Shown here piece by piece: positions 34,610-46,391 of a DNA stretch of 64,000 nucleotides. The stretch's first letter is position 1. Each line of letters starts with the position of its first letter. The position numbers were made by a program, and so were the translations under genes. Where the stretch lies: positions 304,787 to 368,786 of the forward strand of contig ML986599.1 of NCBI GenBank assembly GCA_010094045.1, written 5' to 3'. The DNA is from Lojkania enalia (taxonomy: Eukaryota; Ascomycota; Dothideomycetes; Pleosporales). Below the pieces are notes generated by a model. The model made no database searches. It was not told the DNA's origin and worked only from the letters and a program-made list of their open reading frames with translations.

Positions 34610-36880
34610 CTAATGTCTAAGCGACACTCCCTGCGGTCCGTTAGGCGCCAAAATCGCAATCGGCGGTCTCCCATCCTCTGTCTTCTTCCTGACCGGCTTC
34701 TTAGCGCGGACATACAACTCCCCAACAGGATCCCCTTCCTCCTGGTGCACCAACCACTTGCCCATACCCATCTCCTTGGGTGCCTTCCTCACTCCCCGTC
34801 CCCCACCCCCAACAATTAGATTACCAGGTCGGTAGTTTGGATCCGCTTCCATGCGTCTGACGACTGAGCAGTGTATCTTAGCGTTATCGGGCATATCGCG
34901 GACCTCGCCTTTGGGAAGAGGCCATGTGATGCTCTTCCAGGAACCGTCTTCTTGCAAGTCCATGCGCCGGAAAGGTAGGTATTCCATGATGTTCCAGCTT
35001 ATAACCGAGGTCCACGGAGCGCCGTTTTTGAACTGTAGGACATCGTGGATGTGGCCCTTTGTGCAGGCTGAATGGAGGTGGACATGGAATTTGGAGTGGT
35101 GATGGTGACAATGGCGATGGTGGGATTGCGCTGTGCTTGTTTCACCCTTGCTTTCTTTTGCATTGGCGTCTAGAGGGTCCTGCTTTGATACGTTTGGAGG
35201 CTCCGGCGCCGGAGAAGCTGGGTCAATCTCGATTACGGGTACGTCAGCAGTGGCCTGGCGCCGGGTTTGCGATTCCGTTGCTGGTTCTTCATAGCTACAA
35301 TTCAATGCACGGAGTTTTACGTCGTCGAAAGAAAGTCCCGCACGTTGAGCTTCCCGGACCATCCAGACGAGTGGGACGTGGCTTAAAGCAGCATCCTCTC
35401 CTGTGCTGAGCGGCCAACCTCCGCCAATGTCCTGCACATATTAGCTGTTGTTTCAATAGAAGAAACTATGATTCTGCTTACAGCGTGACAACCCGCAAAC
35501 CACACCTCTTGTATGTCTTGTTCTTCGTTATCATCCGAGTCTGAGCTATTTCCATCGTGATAATGCTGGACTGCCGCCAAGGACAAGTTCGAAACAGACG
35601 AATTAGCAGAAGTAGATGCGTCATGTTCTGAAGTAATAGAATATCCCGGACTTAGATTGCGGATACCGGAAGTCTCTGACCGGTCTCGATATCGTTCAGG
35701 TACTGCCAATGTGTCCCGTCGATCTGTTGGATAAGAATGAGAGTGTCTGCGCCCTCTGGACTGACTCTTCTCTGGATCCCTGTTTCCTGATCCATTGGCA
35801 ATATGGCACTGCTTACGGCGACGTGTGTAGTACTGGTTTCGGTCCGGCTTCGATTCTGAAATCAGGTCTTGTCGAAACTTGGCCCTCCGTTCATCGATTG
35901 AGACGGCGTGACGGATGACTTTGGCCGAGCTTCGAGCTGTATAAGGAAATTTGCTTCGTTGCATCTTGAATGTATTAGTGTATGTTCTCGAAAACATCTA
36001 GGTAAGACGTACCCATGCATTCTCAAACCTAGGCACACTATTCACTGTATCGAAGAGGCCGAGAAAGCGGATCGGCTTAACAGGACGACTAAATGTCTCC
36101 CTGAAAGCGCACATAAATGCCAGAAGATACTTCTTCTGCTTTCTTTCCTCAGGGTTGCGTTCCTGCCTACATTGCCACTTTTGGAACGTCTTCCAAGCAA
36201 AAAGACACATCTCTTCGTTTCCAGCCTTATCTCTGATGAGCAACGCCCAAAATGTTGCAAAGAGTCCTACTTACTGAAAGAAGGCCGACATGATCCAGCA
36301 TTTCTGCCAGGAATCGAGCCGTGTATGCTCCTCGTGAGAAGCCGAAGAAGAAAATGTCGTCGCCAGGTAGGTAGTAACGCATTAGGAACTATGGCAAGAT
36401 AAGAGCAGTTCAGGGGCTTAGGGAAAGTACTTACTTTGTATCCGCCCATGACGTGCGCCGCGAAAGACGTACCTATTGATTGTCAAGGTATGCTCAAAAG
36501 AATCCAGATACGGGATACCAACCAACAGCGCTGTCTTTAGCTTTAGCATACCAAGACTTAAGCCTATCAATTCGACTCGTATGCGATAGTGATTTCGTAG
36601 TAACATAGGTCCCAATCCCCGGTTGATAGTAGTGGAACTGGTCGTCATCGTTGCGATCCAACATGCGATAAATCTTCAAGATATTAGAGTCTGCATCGGT
36701 TCCAGAGAACTTATTCCCTGTTCCATCAAAACAGAGGATGAACTTCTTTTTCCTCCTATGTGAATGTCTTTGGCCGGCGTGAGCAGTAACTGCAGAGTCC
36801 ATCCTGTCCCTATAGGCGTTCAAAAAGTCCTGGGAAAAGATGCCGGAGGAGGGTCGCAGCTTGGAAGGCCGGCGAGCCAT
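34610..36880 (-). CDS. DUF2235 alpha/beta-hydrolase-like protein
   Basis: Six exons: 36523-36880, 36435-36472, 36275-36388, 36013-36225, 35482-35964, 34610-35431; introns of 46-50 bp; 675 aa. The DUF2235 domain covers about residues 45-350: [12 protein letters not shown] at 45-56, [10 protein letters not shown], the nucleophile elbow FGFSRGAY with Ser150, [25 protein letters not shown], then GCHADIGGGW across the last intron. Bacterial relatives include Tle1-type phospholipase effectors; fungal copies are common and uncharacterised. An Arg/Ser-rich insertion (about 265-380) and a histidine-rich segment near residues 505-532 ([10 protein letters not shown] then more His) interrupt or follow it and are unusual. 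A lipase-like hydrolase role is inferred from the GxSxG. Confidence 0.88.
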
Positions 36881-39436
36881 ATTGAAGGCGCCTGCTGCTT
36901 TTTTGATCTGCAAACCGGGTGAGCTAATTGAACAGGAAGCGACAAATAGGGAATCAGATCGCCAGAAGGGAGTGCATGAATATGGTAAGTGGCGCGCAAT
37001 ATGGTCCCAAAGAAGCGATACGGAATGGCACGTGCTTTGACCTCAAAGCTACTGGTAGGTATTTGATGCTGTATGCGTTTCCCACCCATAGTTAGAGAAT
37101 GTGGGATTCGGCGGCCTGGGTTGACTCGCCCTCAAATAGTTGTGGGACTCGGGCGTATTTGTGCATTGACATTCATGAGTGAGCACTTCTATGGCTTTAC
37201 AAAGGCGACTAGACTGTCTTCCCCCATTACCTTCATTGCGCACACGGGTTGCTAGACATGTTAGGCTGGGGCAAATGTCGTCAAGGCCAGGGGGGCTGAG
37301 TACGGCATTGGTTAGCAACGGTTGCGCAACTTCACTAGAGAGACGGTGTAAAAACGCCTAAGATGCTGTCCCGACCCTATCGGGTTCCATTTCTACTAGC
37401 TTCATTTGCATTGACATGTCCAGGATATGATAGGTCGGCGTACGAGGGGGAGGAGTTCCTCGACCTGTGAGGGTGTGCTGAATGCGCTCTGGGAGACAGA
37501 TATCTGATGAATCGGAATATCCAAGCCATCGCGATAAAGTTCGAGTATGGCTTAGCGATGCTGTGCTCCGCTACACCCCCAATCTTGTTATGTTTTGGTG
37601 GCGAGAAAGTATCACCAAGCTGTGTCGTTCAGAGAAGCATACAGGATCCCGGGCTGAACCCTGGAACACATCCAAGTCTATGTTCGGGAGATGGGGACCA
37701 CCCTCCCATCGCTCCCGTCCAACCTCCCGTCACCAGCCATCCTCCACCTTTGTGATAATTTTGCATCCCCTTCTGCTCCGGATATTATCCGTTTGTTACC
37801 GGTTCTCAAGTATCTAATTTCACTAGTAATTGAGCATCTCCGATCTGTAAGAACTTTCGCCAGAGCTCGCATTTGATTGCATCTAAGCAACCCAATGGCA
37901 ACTGTTGGACCAATGCACCCATCATTCAGCGCGATCATTTCTGAGTCTTGGATGCACATCTTAATACATAATCAACAAAAGTTGCATGCGTTGGCCATGA
38001 GCGCTCATGGAACAAGCCACAAGCGCAAGCTGGTCCGAGATCGTCGCCCACTAACAGAAACCCGCTGTATTTTTCCTTTTTGGTTCAAGGGCGCTGTAAC
38101 CTGGATGGTGGGCAGCCTTTTCTCGATTTGTAATATATTCGTGTTCGTTTCTGGATTAGTTTGTAGAAAGGTTCCTGCCATGTCCCAAGTTATCGCATTT
38201 GCTTTCACCTTAGCTGATAGTCAAGACCTTAGAACTTTCAAAAACACGAATGGGATCAATTGACCTCTATTATCATTAATCAGCTTCCTCTTGAAGGTCT
38301 TTAGGGCGTTTCGTTTCGTAATCGTATCTTTCATCGCACACAGTTCGCCATCGCCGCGTAGAATACCAAACCATATCACTAGGCATCAACCGTCTATCTA
38401 TGATGTGTTTCCCTTCGACCTGATTCGCCGAAATCAGCTTTTTGACAGTAGATCTAATTCTTCCTTGGTATGCAAGCGTCAAAACATTCATTTGCGCTGT
38501 GTAGCGAGCCATAACCCAAACTATGAGGCTTCCCCACATTCAGCCAGCCACATCCAATGGGATTGACATGAACATCACTCCCATAATCTCTAGCTGCAGG
38601 ACCTAATGCACGTTCGGCTCGGGAGGTGGGCCTTACCTCGAGCCGCGAGGGGTTGAGGACAGGCCCTTTCCATCTACCGCGCAATGCTAGTGGCACTCTT
38701 AGGGTTGGAGTGAATGGGAGTTAAGAGGCTGGCCGCATATATCCGACATTCGAGTTGGCCGATACTCCTCTCAATTTACTAGACCGATGTCTTCAATATG
38801 AAGACCTCATGTTGAACATTTCCGTGGTTCAACAGTTATCGAAGTGATGATTGTCTATCCTATGTATCCTCTGTTTCAGATTGTTGAATTGGTTCTAGAG
38901 ACGAGATCCATAAAAGTGATGATCGTGTAAGTAGGAGGTGTGACGGCCTTCCACCGTTTAGCAACGTACACATTGTTCAAGCCTTTCTAATATCTCGTTC
39001 CCTGACCCGACTGCAGGTTGGCCATATAAGTGCTATCCGAGCATCAGGTGTTAGGAAGATTATTAAGGGGTAAGGCTATTGCACAAAAGAAAATAGCACC
39101 AAAAAGGTGGTAGCTTCCAAAGTAGTCAGTCTAAATGGAACAGAATCGAAAGTAGATTATGGTGTGCGCTTTTTAGGGAGCTTGTGAGAAGTCATCCGAA
39201 AATAAAAATTAGAGAAAATAGGATTGGAGCCACGTTAGAGAAGTACAGTTGAAATTTTGATGAATTTGTGTATTGGTTGGGCTAAATAGACTTTCTATCG
39301 AGTCCCAGGCGCAACCCGGTTGTAGTGTCGAATCTGAAGTCATGTCATTGCCTTCACTCCTTAGCACCTGGAAATGCTATTCGTACGGCCCGATTTCTAT
39401 TGCTCAAACCACACTCACTCCTCCAACCACAGCCTC
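36881..39436. other. 2.5-kb gene-poor region
   Basis: Only short open frames without family resemblance on either strand. No tRNA, rRNA or clear transposon motif found. Confidence 0.45.
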
Positions 39437-40281
39437 TTAGTCCTTCTTTAAGGGCGTGAAAGTTTCTTCGATGCCATCTTTTGTAATTATCATCATCTGT
39501 AGGCCATCGCCGACCTCAATATGCCTCTCGACAGCGCTCGTGAACGCATCCCTCACCAAGTCCTCCACGTCTTTCCGTGGCAGTGGTTGCGCAAGCTTTG
39601 CTTGCAAGTCATGCCCCGTTCCACTGCCCGGCTCATACTGATTCTTCAAATTGACCTGGTTGTCCAAGAACGGCATGATGAGTGATGCAGCCGCACCAGC
39701 TGCCCTACACTGTTCCCTCTCGTAACTGCCAACAGGGTCATACGAATATAATGCACCCTTGCCGTCCTCATCAATACCTCCGAGGATCGCGTGCACATAG
39801 TACGGGAAAAATCGCTTATTGTAGAGAATATGGCTGAGCCTCTGAGCACACGCTGCTACCGTGATTGATTTTCCGTGCTGATACTTGTACATCTTGACGA
39901 TCGTGTCCAGTCGCTCCTTCAGGGCATCTCCATCTGCGGCGAATCCGACGACCGATAGGACTATCCGTGAACCCTTGTTTTCCGGTCCTTCACCGCCTAT
40001 TTTAAAGAGCTTTGGAGCATATCGTGTGTTGATATTATAGCCGTGAGTGGATCGAGTGTCACCGGCAAGGATGGTGAAATCAGCGCCGGAGATACCGAGT
40101 GTTGATCCACCGTTGTCTGTGTAGCTAAGATAATGTTAGTACACTAGCAATCCGAAAGCCAGAGAATGGCATACGGGTAGAAACTATGCTGCCGTTCGCC
40201 TGACAGAGCTACTGTGGGGGTTTGCTTGAATGAGTAGCCAGGTCCGCCTTGCGGAGGTGCACCGGTGAAGACGGAGGCCAT
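39437..40281 (-). CDS. PRE7: 20S proteasome subunit beta-6
   Basis: Exon 1 40175-40281 and exon 2 39437-40124; intron 40125-40174; 264 aa. A structural, non-catalytic beta-type subunit of the 20S core particle. Strong match to the beta-6 pattern: SGERQHSFYPYTDNGGSTLGISG, DTRSTHGYNINTRYAPKLF, GFAADGDALKERLD, NKRFFPYYVHAILGGIDEDGKGALYSYDPVGSYERE, CRAAGAAASLIMPFLDNQVNLKNQYEPG and FTSAVERHIEVGDGLQMMIITKDG. No processed Thr1 follows the propeptide, as expected for beta-6. It lies 1.7 kb from the beta-7 gene on the other strand. Confidence 0.96.
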
Positions 40282-40680
40282 TGCACTAGGATCTTGACGT
40301 TGAGTAGAGAGTATTTAAAATTTAAAGGTGAAGGGTGGTTAAAAGGCCTAGTATGAGTGGGTTTCGTTTGAAGAGTTGGGGTTTGCAATGGAGTCCTCTG
40401 GAGTATACGTCCGCAGCTTGAGGCCTACTTTGCCAAGGTGGCCCAAGCTTCGTTGCAGCACGTGATCCGCAGTTTCCGTCTCAACCTACATGATGCCTTT
40501 GGTAGGCCTAGAGGTAGTCACTTCGAGAGTCAAGTAAGAAACATCCAATCAAAGGCGAATTTCTCAGCCACATGGAATATACTAGAGAAAGTGGGATCAT
40601 TGATAGCTCGTATATACCACCTGGGCAATTATATAAACCGAAGCTCTTCGCCTTCAGCCGAGCCTCACAGTCAACTTCTC
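40282..40680. other. intergenic, upstream of beta-6
   Basis: 399 bp between the beta-6 start codon and the stop of the next minus-strand gene. No motif identified; I looked for a GGTGGCAAA-type proteasome-associated element and saw none. Confidence 0.4.
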
Positions 40681-41712
40681 CTATCTTCGCCTATCTCTTG
40701 ACCTCGAACGCTTCCACCCTGGCGACCTTGACCTACTCCGATGCCTACTTCTTGATGAATATCCACTTCTTTCCCTGTGCTCATACTCCTTCCTCTTCTC
40801 AGGATTCCCCGGATATGATCGATCTGACTGTTGTCCGTCCAAAATCTCCATAATTCGCTCCGTAGTGATCTGCTTTGAAGAAATCTTGACAGAAGAAGTT
40901 CCGGTCCCGCTCAACGCTGCAGACCCAGTTGCTCGAACAAAATCAATTGCTTCTCTCTGTCCTCTAGCTTTCTCCGCTTCTTTGCTTTTCAGTATCCTCT
41001 TTCGCGATTCGTTTAGCTGCTCAAAGTAGGCCCATTCAGGAAACTCGGTCGGCACAGCGACATCTTCAGGCAATGCTGAAGCATATTGCTCTTGTTCTGT
41101 AATCTCTGCAAAATCCATCAATCTTTGTAGATGGTTCGGATCGCGAAGTACAGTTGAATTCTCCAGTCTCTGATTGAAATGTTGTCCTTTCTTCTTTAGC
41201 TCTAGAAACTGCGCAAATTTCTTTGTTGCTCGTTGAGGTGGCGATCCAGGCGGTGAAGGAGGAATGTCGAAATTCGCTACGGTCGGCAGAGTGAGGTTCT
41301 GAATCCTTGCACGATCCCGGGTGTACGGAGATTGTGGAGTCACGTCTTGCTTCAAGGGCGACTCAGGCAGAGGTGGAGCGGATGGCCCTAAAGCAGGGCC
41401 TTGTTGAAGTCCTCCAACAGTGTTTGTTTGGGCGAGCGGTTCGACTACGGGTACGAGAGTAGGCTTCGGTGGCGATGCGGCTATGATTGAAACATTGGAT
41501 AACTGTTAGTTCTGATGTCCTTAGCAAATTTAGAAGCGCACAATAGTAGAGTGATTGTTTATAGGAGAAACAGGAGAAGGTATGTACCCTTTACGGCAGG
41601 TTTCTAGCATCATTAGTATTTTTGAAACCCTGCAGCTCACGCATAACCTGCATACCTGAGGCTGATTGACGATCTCTTCATCATCGCTACTCTCATAGTT
41701 AATACCGAGCAT
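40681..41712 (-). CDS. SAP30BP/HCNGP-like protein
   Basis: Exons 41656-41712, 41588-41603 (16-nt micro-exon) and 40681-41480; introns 41604-41655 and 41481-41587; 290 aa. The 16-nt exon is required: it restores frame between ...IVNQPQ and ...ASPPKPTLVP. HCNGP-family features: N-terminal NYESSDDEE, a Pro-rich linker, then PPSPPGSPP, KFAQFLELKKKGQHFNQRLENSTVLRDPNHLQRLMDFAEI, EQYASALPEDVAVP and the C-terminal SRSRHRSRSRSPG RS-rich tail. Human SAP30BP is nuclear, linked to transcriptional repression and to splicing of short introns. The same nuclear role is inferred here. Confidence 0.88.
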
Positions 41713-41962
41713 CTCAGCAAAGTTAAATAGAAGGACAACGTAGTTAAGCTCTTGAGATCAGTGGATGCGAGGTCAACAACGGGAGGTAGAGGGAGCTCGG
41801 GCCAGGCCTTGGCGGAATAGCCGCAGCTTCGCGTTCAAGCTGCCTGGCCGGACCATCACCGTAACAAGCCAATAACCCTCACCCCGCCACCTCTTCATAC
41901 ATTCTCATAGTCTCAAACCCACTTGTCCTCTTCAAAGTACTCCTGAATTCTTCACAGCCATC

Positions 41963-42856
41963 ATGAACCACTTCCCGCAAGCTTGGGGCCGCGTAAGAAC
42001 TCCGCAACCCGCTCTCATGGTAGTATACTAACAGCATTTTAGCCTAGGGACGATGTCTACGGTTCCTACGACCACTCACATTTCCAGACCAATGGCCCAA
42101 ATCAACATACTCAGAGCCCCATCGTCACAGGTACATCAGTCGTTGCGGCGAAGTTCAAAGATGGAGTAGTCATTGCGGCAGACAACCTGGGTAGGGACAA
42201 GAATCCAATCGCTTTCTCATTTAGACTAGGATCGCTGACAGATAGGAATAGCCTCATATGGATCTTTGGCCCGCTTCACTGATGTAAAGCGTCTCCGGAA
42301 ATTCAACGACCAGGTAGTGGTGGGCTTTGGCGGTGACGTCTCCGACATGCAATATCTCGACCGTCTCCTCCTCTCTCTAGATATTCGTGAGAATTATTCG
42401 AGTACCGAGAATCCATTGAACGCAAAGAACCTCCACACATATCTTGCCAAGGTCATGTACAAGCGCCGATCCGACTTCAACCCGCTCTGGAATCATCTCC
42501 TTATCGCAGGTCTAGATGGAGAGGACAAGCCGTTTCTCGCCAGCGCGGACTTGCTTGGTACCACCTTCTCGTCACCCACTCTTGCGACCGGATTTGGTGG
42601 GCATCTTGCTCAACCCATATTGAGGAAGTTGTTACCGGATGAGGCGTCTGTGGAGAGGGTGAGTGAAGAACAGGCTGTGGAGGTGGTCAAGGAGTGTATG
42701 AAGGTACTCTTCTACAGAGATGCTAGGAGTATGGATAAGTATTCTATTGCTGTCATTAAAAAGGATGGTGTGGAGTTGAAAGAGGACGAGAAACTCGAGA
42801 ACCAAAGCTGGGCATTTGCCGAGAGGATTAGAGGCTACGGAACGCAGACAGCCTAG
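41963..42856 (+). CDS. PRE4: 20S proteasome subunit beta-7
   Basis: Exons 41963-41992 (30 nt), 42043-42190 and 42252-42856; introns 41993-42042 and 42191-42251; 260 aa. Beta-7 pattern: [124 protein letters not shown] and the RGYGTQ end. Non-catalytic structural subunit of the 20S core. Divergent from the SAP30BP-like gene 250 bp upstream, beyond which lies beta-6. The 30-nt first exon encodes the short N-terminus [10 protein letters not shown]. Confidence 0.96.
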
Positions 42857-45005
42857 GCATGTGTGATTACGTCGGGGTTCGGGAGGATATGGCGTTCAGG
42901 CCAGCGTCACCAGGCATGGTTGAAGCCGGCCAATGGAAGATAGACATGGATGTACTATGTAAAACTCCTACTTAAACGAGGAACGATCTAACCTTACCTT
43001 GGCCTCCTATGGACTTTAAATGATTCCAATAGTCATCCAGAGTTGATGGTGAAGTGGAACAACATACCTAGGCCAACACATTACAAAAAGTCGATCTAGA
43101 AACCAAAGATCATAACCTAATATCACCGAGGCTGAGTACGTCAGGTTAACTTTCAGGAAAGTATTATAACTACTCTATAGTGTAGTTTATTATTAGTATA
43201 GCTAAATATTGCTAAATACGAATTTTACTCAAGCTATTTCTTTTAAACTAACCTCTTTTAAGACTATACTTTTCCTAGTTATATTAGGGTTAGATATATT
43301 TTTAATTATCATCTAGGGTTTTAGAGTCAGTATTCTATAATATTATTGTAAGGGTATATATACTATTCTACACCCAATGATCGGCGATATTGATCACTCG
43401 TACCTTTTGGTTGTAGTAGCGCAATGGTGTAGAGCCGTGCTCCTGACAGTATTTAGTAGAAATAACTAAGTATAAATATCGTAAAAGAAAGCGAATTCAG
43501 ACTAGCAGTATATTAATATACAGCATAGCAGCATCGTCCGTAGCTGCTGAAGCGTCTAAAGCATCTCAGCCACGTAAAAAAGTGTGTAGTAGTAGTGGTA
43601 ATAAACAGGGTACGTCAGGTCAACGGCGCTGTAGGAACTATAGAGAGACTAGACACAATGCGCGTACATGCAAAAAGGATAAAGAAAACACTTCTAAATC
43701 CAATACAAGTGTATCGCACGCAAGTTCTATAATAAGTTGCGAGTAAATTGACTTTTCGCATATGGTGTTCGCGATGCCAAGAACAAGTGGCCAGCTCGGT
43801 GGTGGAATACGTTATATAGTATATAAAATATTTCAAAGTCAACTTCTTATAGATAATAAACAGAAATCTAGGCGAAGGCGAGCGCTTATGTATTTCGTAC
43901 GCCGAGCAATGAAGAGCAGGATATATATCCGGAAGGCACGCCTATTTTTAGTCCGTGGAGCGGGAAATTCGTGCCTTTTTATGGTTATCTTCAGTAACCT
44001 ATATCGGCATATGCAGTGCGGTTTTAGTGCCAATTCATACACGAAGAGGTTAGCTTAGAGGAACTGCATCAAGACAGTTCATGAAAAATTTTATACACGT
44101 TTCCATGTCCTAGGGAGGGATAGAGCGATTTCTCCACTGCGGCTCCAGAGTAATACTTTTTACACCAAGGAATCGTCAATGGCATTTTAATTCTGATTCG
44201 AGTACAACCATGTGTCACTGTCCCCGGCCTTTTCGTACCGTCTAGGCAATCCCATACCACCAAAGTAATTGTATTTTTAATCCACACTAGACAACCCGTA
44301 TAGTCCAGAACCCATACATTGAGGAAGGGGTTTCTTTATATACCTCAGAGCTTGTAGAGAGGGCGGGAATCTAAGTACTTCCCAATTTTCTTTTTCAATC
44401 CATTCGGATTTTTGGAAGCGCACACAACATCGTTTTCTCATCCCGGACATTTTAGACCCATTGTATTCTTTACTCTTTTTTTTAGAGATGAAGTCGAGAT
44501 CATCACTAATCCCACTCTACCAAATATTCCCTAAACCCATATTACTCAATAATAACGCATTCGTACTTCTCAGCGCTGTATAACAGCTTGTGAAAGCCTT
44601 TTAGTACTGCTCATTAAAGTTTTCACCGCAGTATTTTTAAAGTTCAGCTTGAGAAAACTATCCTTGCATAGATGTCTTTTTTTTAGTGTCAAACCTGGCG
44701 ATCTGAGTTGTGTAGAGAATAGGAACGAGGGTAAGGAAGCTGGGTAGAAGTAGCAGACGAAGGGGATGTGGCGGAGCGGAAATGTGTGATCGGAAATAAT
44801 GCGGATAGGCTCACTATGATGGCGTACATCATTATGACCCGTGTGCTAGACGGCACTTTATTCAATATCTGGAATTGGACTGTTGTGTCTGTTTGCATCT
44901 GTGACTTGGGTATCATTTTTGGTAGGTTTGCTAATCTATGTGGCATCCTACATTGGGGGACAATGCGTCTATAAGTTTTGTTCCTAGATCAACACCTGAC
45001 ATGCA
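42857..45005. other. AT-rich, RIP-like intergenic tract
   Basis: From about 43140 to 43380 the sequence is almost purely A/T words (TATAG, TTATTATTAG, AAATATTGC) with few CpA/TpG, typical of RIP'd repeats. A recognisable transposase tail lies at 43441-43745 (separate entry). From 43760 to 45005 I see nothing definable. Confidence 0.65.
43441..43745 (+). mobile_element. remnant of a pogo/Fot1-type DNA transposon (transposase C-terminus)
   Basis: In one frame the segment reads a basic KYRKRKR stretch, then AASSVAAEASKASQPRKK, then QRRCRNYRETRHNARTCKKDKE. This is the C-terminal zinc knuckle of fungal pogo/Fot1 transposases, normally CRNCGETGHNARTC. Three positions differ and each is a single G to A: TGT to TAT (Cys to Tyr) and GGA to AGA twice (Gly to Arg), all in TpG context, the RIP signature. 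Upstream AT-rich DNA is probably the rest of the element, mutated beyond reading. Inverted repeats could not be delimited. Confidence 0.7.
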
Positions 45006-46391
45006 TCATGAGTCCTCATCAGCTACCTCTGGGTCCGCTTTTTCTTGCCGTATTGTGCTTGTTGGTACTTCGCTTACAGATCCAGGTTTGCGGTACACCG
45101 CTTGCATCCAGCACCGGTACATCTTTAGCCTTCGTTGGCGGTTGACGAGCATGCGACGGTCGACACCAATGTGTGCGATTTCGAATACCGGCCTTGATGA
45201 CTCCGCCTCATTTTTAGAAGCTGTCTTCTCCTCTGCCGGTACCTCTTCTTTCATGCTGTCATTGAATGTGAGCTTCTCTGCCTCATGTGCAAGACACTCA
45301 TCACTCCCTCCGTTCTGCTGCTCCTTGGTCTGAGGCTGTCTCCTCTTCCCACCCCATATTTCCTCAAGTTCCTCCTTCTCAAAGAAATATACCCTTGTCC
45401 CGTCTCCCCTCACATAGAAATTTTCCTCCATCCACCTCCCCTTCTTGAACCTAACCTGCGCTAGATCCCCTCTCCCATAATCCCTAAACAGCACCTGACC
45501 CCCGGGCTTAAGTACCCTCCAAACATTTTTCACAGCCTGATCCCACTGCCTCGGCTCGAGCGCCGAGAAAATAAATATCATAAGCACAACATCTACACTC
45601 TCCTCCTCAAGCCCAGGAGGCAGTCCACCATTCTCTAAATCCGGGCTACTCGCCACATCCCAGACCTCGGCCCTGATATACCTCTCATCGTATGCCTCAT
45701 TCCCCCGAATCAATTCCACCGCCTTCTTACTAAAATCGCAAGCCCAAACCCTTAGCCTCTCATTCCTCCTCATCGCCAGAATCGGAAACGCACTATTCCC
45801 CGCGCCCGCACCGACCTCCAAGACCTTGACCTCGCCCATCCCTTCCCGACACACCTGCTCGAGCACCGGAAACTCCTGCGCCAACCACTTTCTATTCTTG
45901 AAGAAATTATTCCTGTTATTCTTGTAGAATAAGTTCCAGAATTTTTCTGGTTGGGCGTTGAAGCGCTGGCGGTCGAAGAGCGAGACCGGGTCTGCGCGCT
46001 GCTTTTCGTATTGAGAGAGCGAGAAGGCGTGGTAGGTGGGGTCTGTTTCGACGTGGTCCCAGGCGTTGAATTCGAAGATGTCGTCGCCTTCTTCGAGGTA
46101 GCGGGAGCCGAAGGCGAAGGGGTCGGTACGTTTTTGGTTGTTGGCGGGGTTATGGGAGCGCGTTGCTGGGTTGCGGACGGGAGCGAATGAAGCAGGGACG
46201 CCGTAGGCATCGGATTCGGGGGCTGGTGAGGGTGAAGATGCCGTCGTTGGTGGGGTGGGTGTTGAGGATTTGGGGATTGGGTTAACGGTTACGGCGGAGC
46301 GCATGTGCTCCATGCCTTTTGAGAGTTGCTGACGAGGCTGCTTTTTCTGTGTGACCGAGTTATCGGTTCGAGAGGCCATTGTTGGATCCAT
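45006..46391 (-). CDS. TRM140: tRNA N3-methylcytidine methyltransferase (METTL2/Trm140-like)
   Basis: Single exon; in-frame ATGs at 46391 and 46379 (MDPTMASR), with 461 aa from the first. The frame also stays open up to an ATG at 46559, but that extension looks like leader sequence. The m3C family blocks are clear: FAFGSRYLEEGDDIFEFNAWDHVE, EKFWNLFYKNNRNNFFKNRKWLAQEFP, SAM motif I VLEVGAGAGNSAFPIL, VWACDFSKKAVELI, VDVVLMIFIFSAL, VLKPGGQVLFRDYGRGDLAQVRFKKGR and ENFYVRGDGTRVYFF. It methylates C32 in the anticodon loop of certain tRNAs. Unlike budding-yeast Abp140 no actin-binding N-terminal fusion is seen; a Pro/Thr/Ser-rich leader stands there. A Glu/Lys-rich insertion near residue 370 is unusual. 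Divergent from COQ10. Confidence 0.92.
   Translation of the reverse strand: MDPTMASRTDNSVTQKKQPRQQLSKGMEHMRSAVTVNPIPKSSTPTPPTTASSPSPAPESDAYGVPASFAPVRNPATRSHNPANNQKRTDPFAFGSRYLEEGDDIFEFNAWDHVETDPTYHAFSLSQYEKQRADPVSLFDRQRFNAQPEKFWNLFYKNNRNNFFKNRKWLAQEFPVLEQVCREGMGEVKVLEVGAGAGNSAFPILAMRRNERLRVWACDFSKKAVELIRGNEAYDERYIRAEVWDVASSPDLENGGLPPGLEEESVDVVLMIFIFSALEPRQWDQAVKNVWRVLKPGGQVLFRDYGRGDLAQVRFKKGRWMEENFYVRGDGTRVYFFEKEELEEIWGGKRRQPQTKEQQNGGSDECLAHEAEKLTFNDSMKEEVPAEEKTASKNEAESSRPVFEIAHIGVDRRMLVNRQRRLKMYRCWMQAVYRKPGSVSEVPTSTIRQEKADPEVADEDS

Noticed and set aside
45770..46210. 146-aa open frame on the minus strand in another frame of the TRM140-like gene
   Set aside because: Overlaps the conserved methyltransferase coding sequence; Thr/Ser/Arg bias is a frame-shift artefact.
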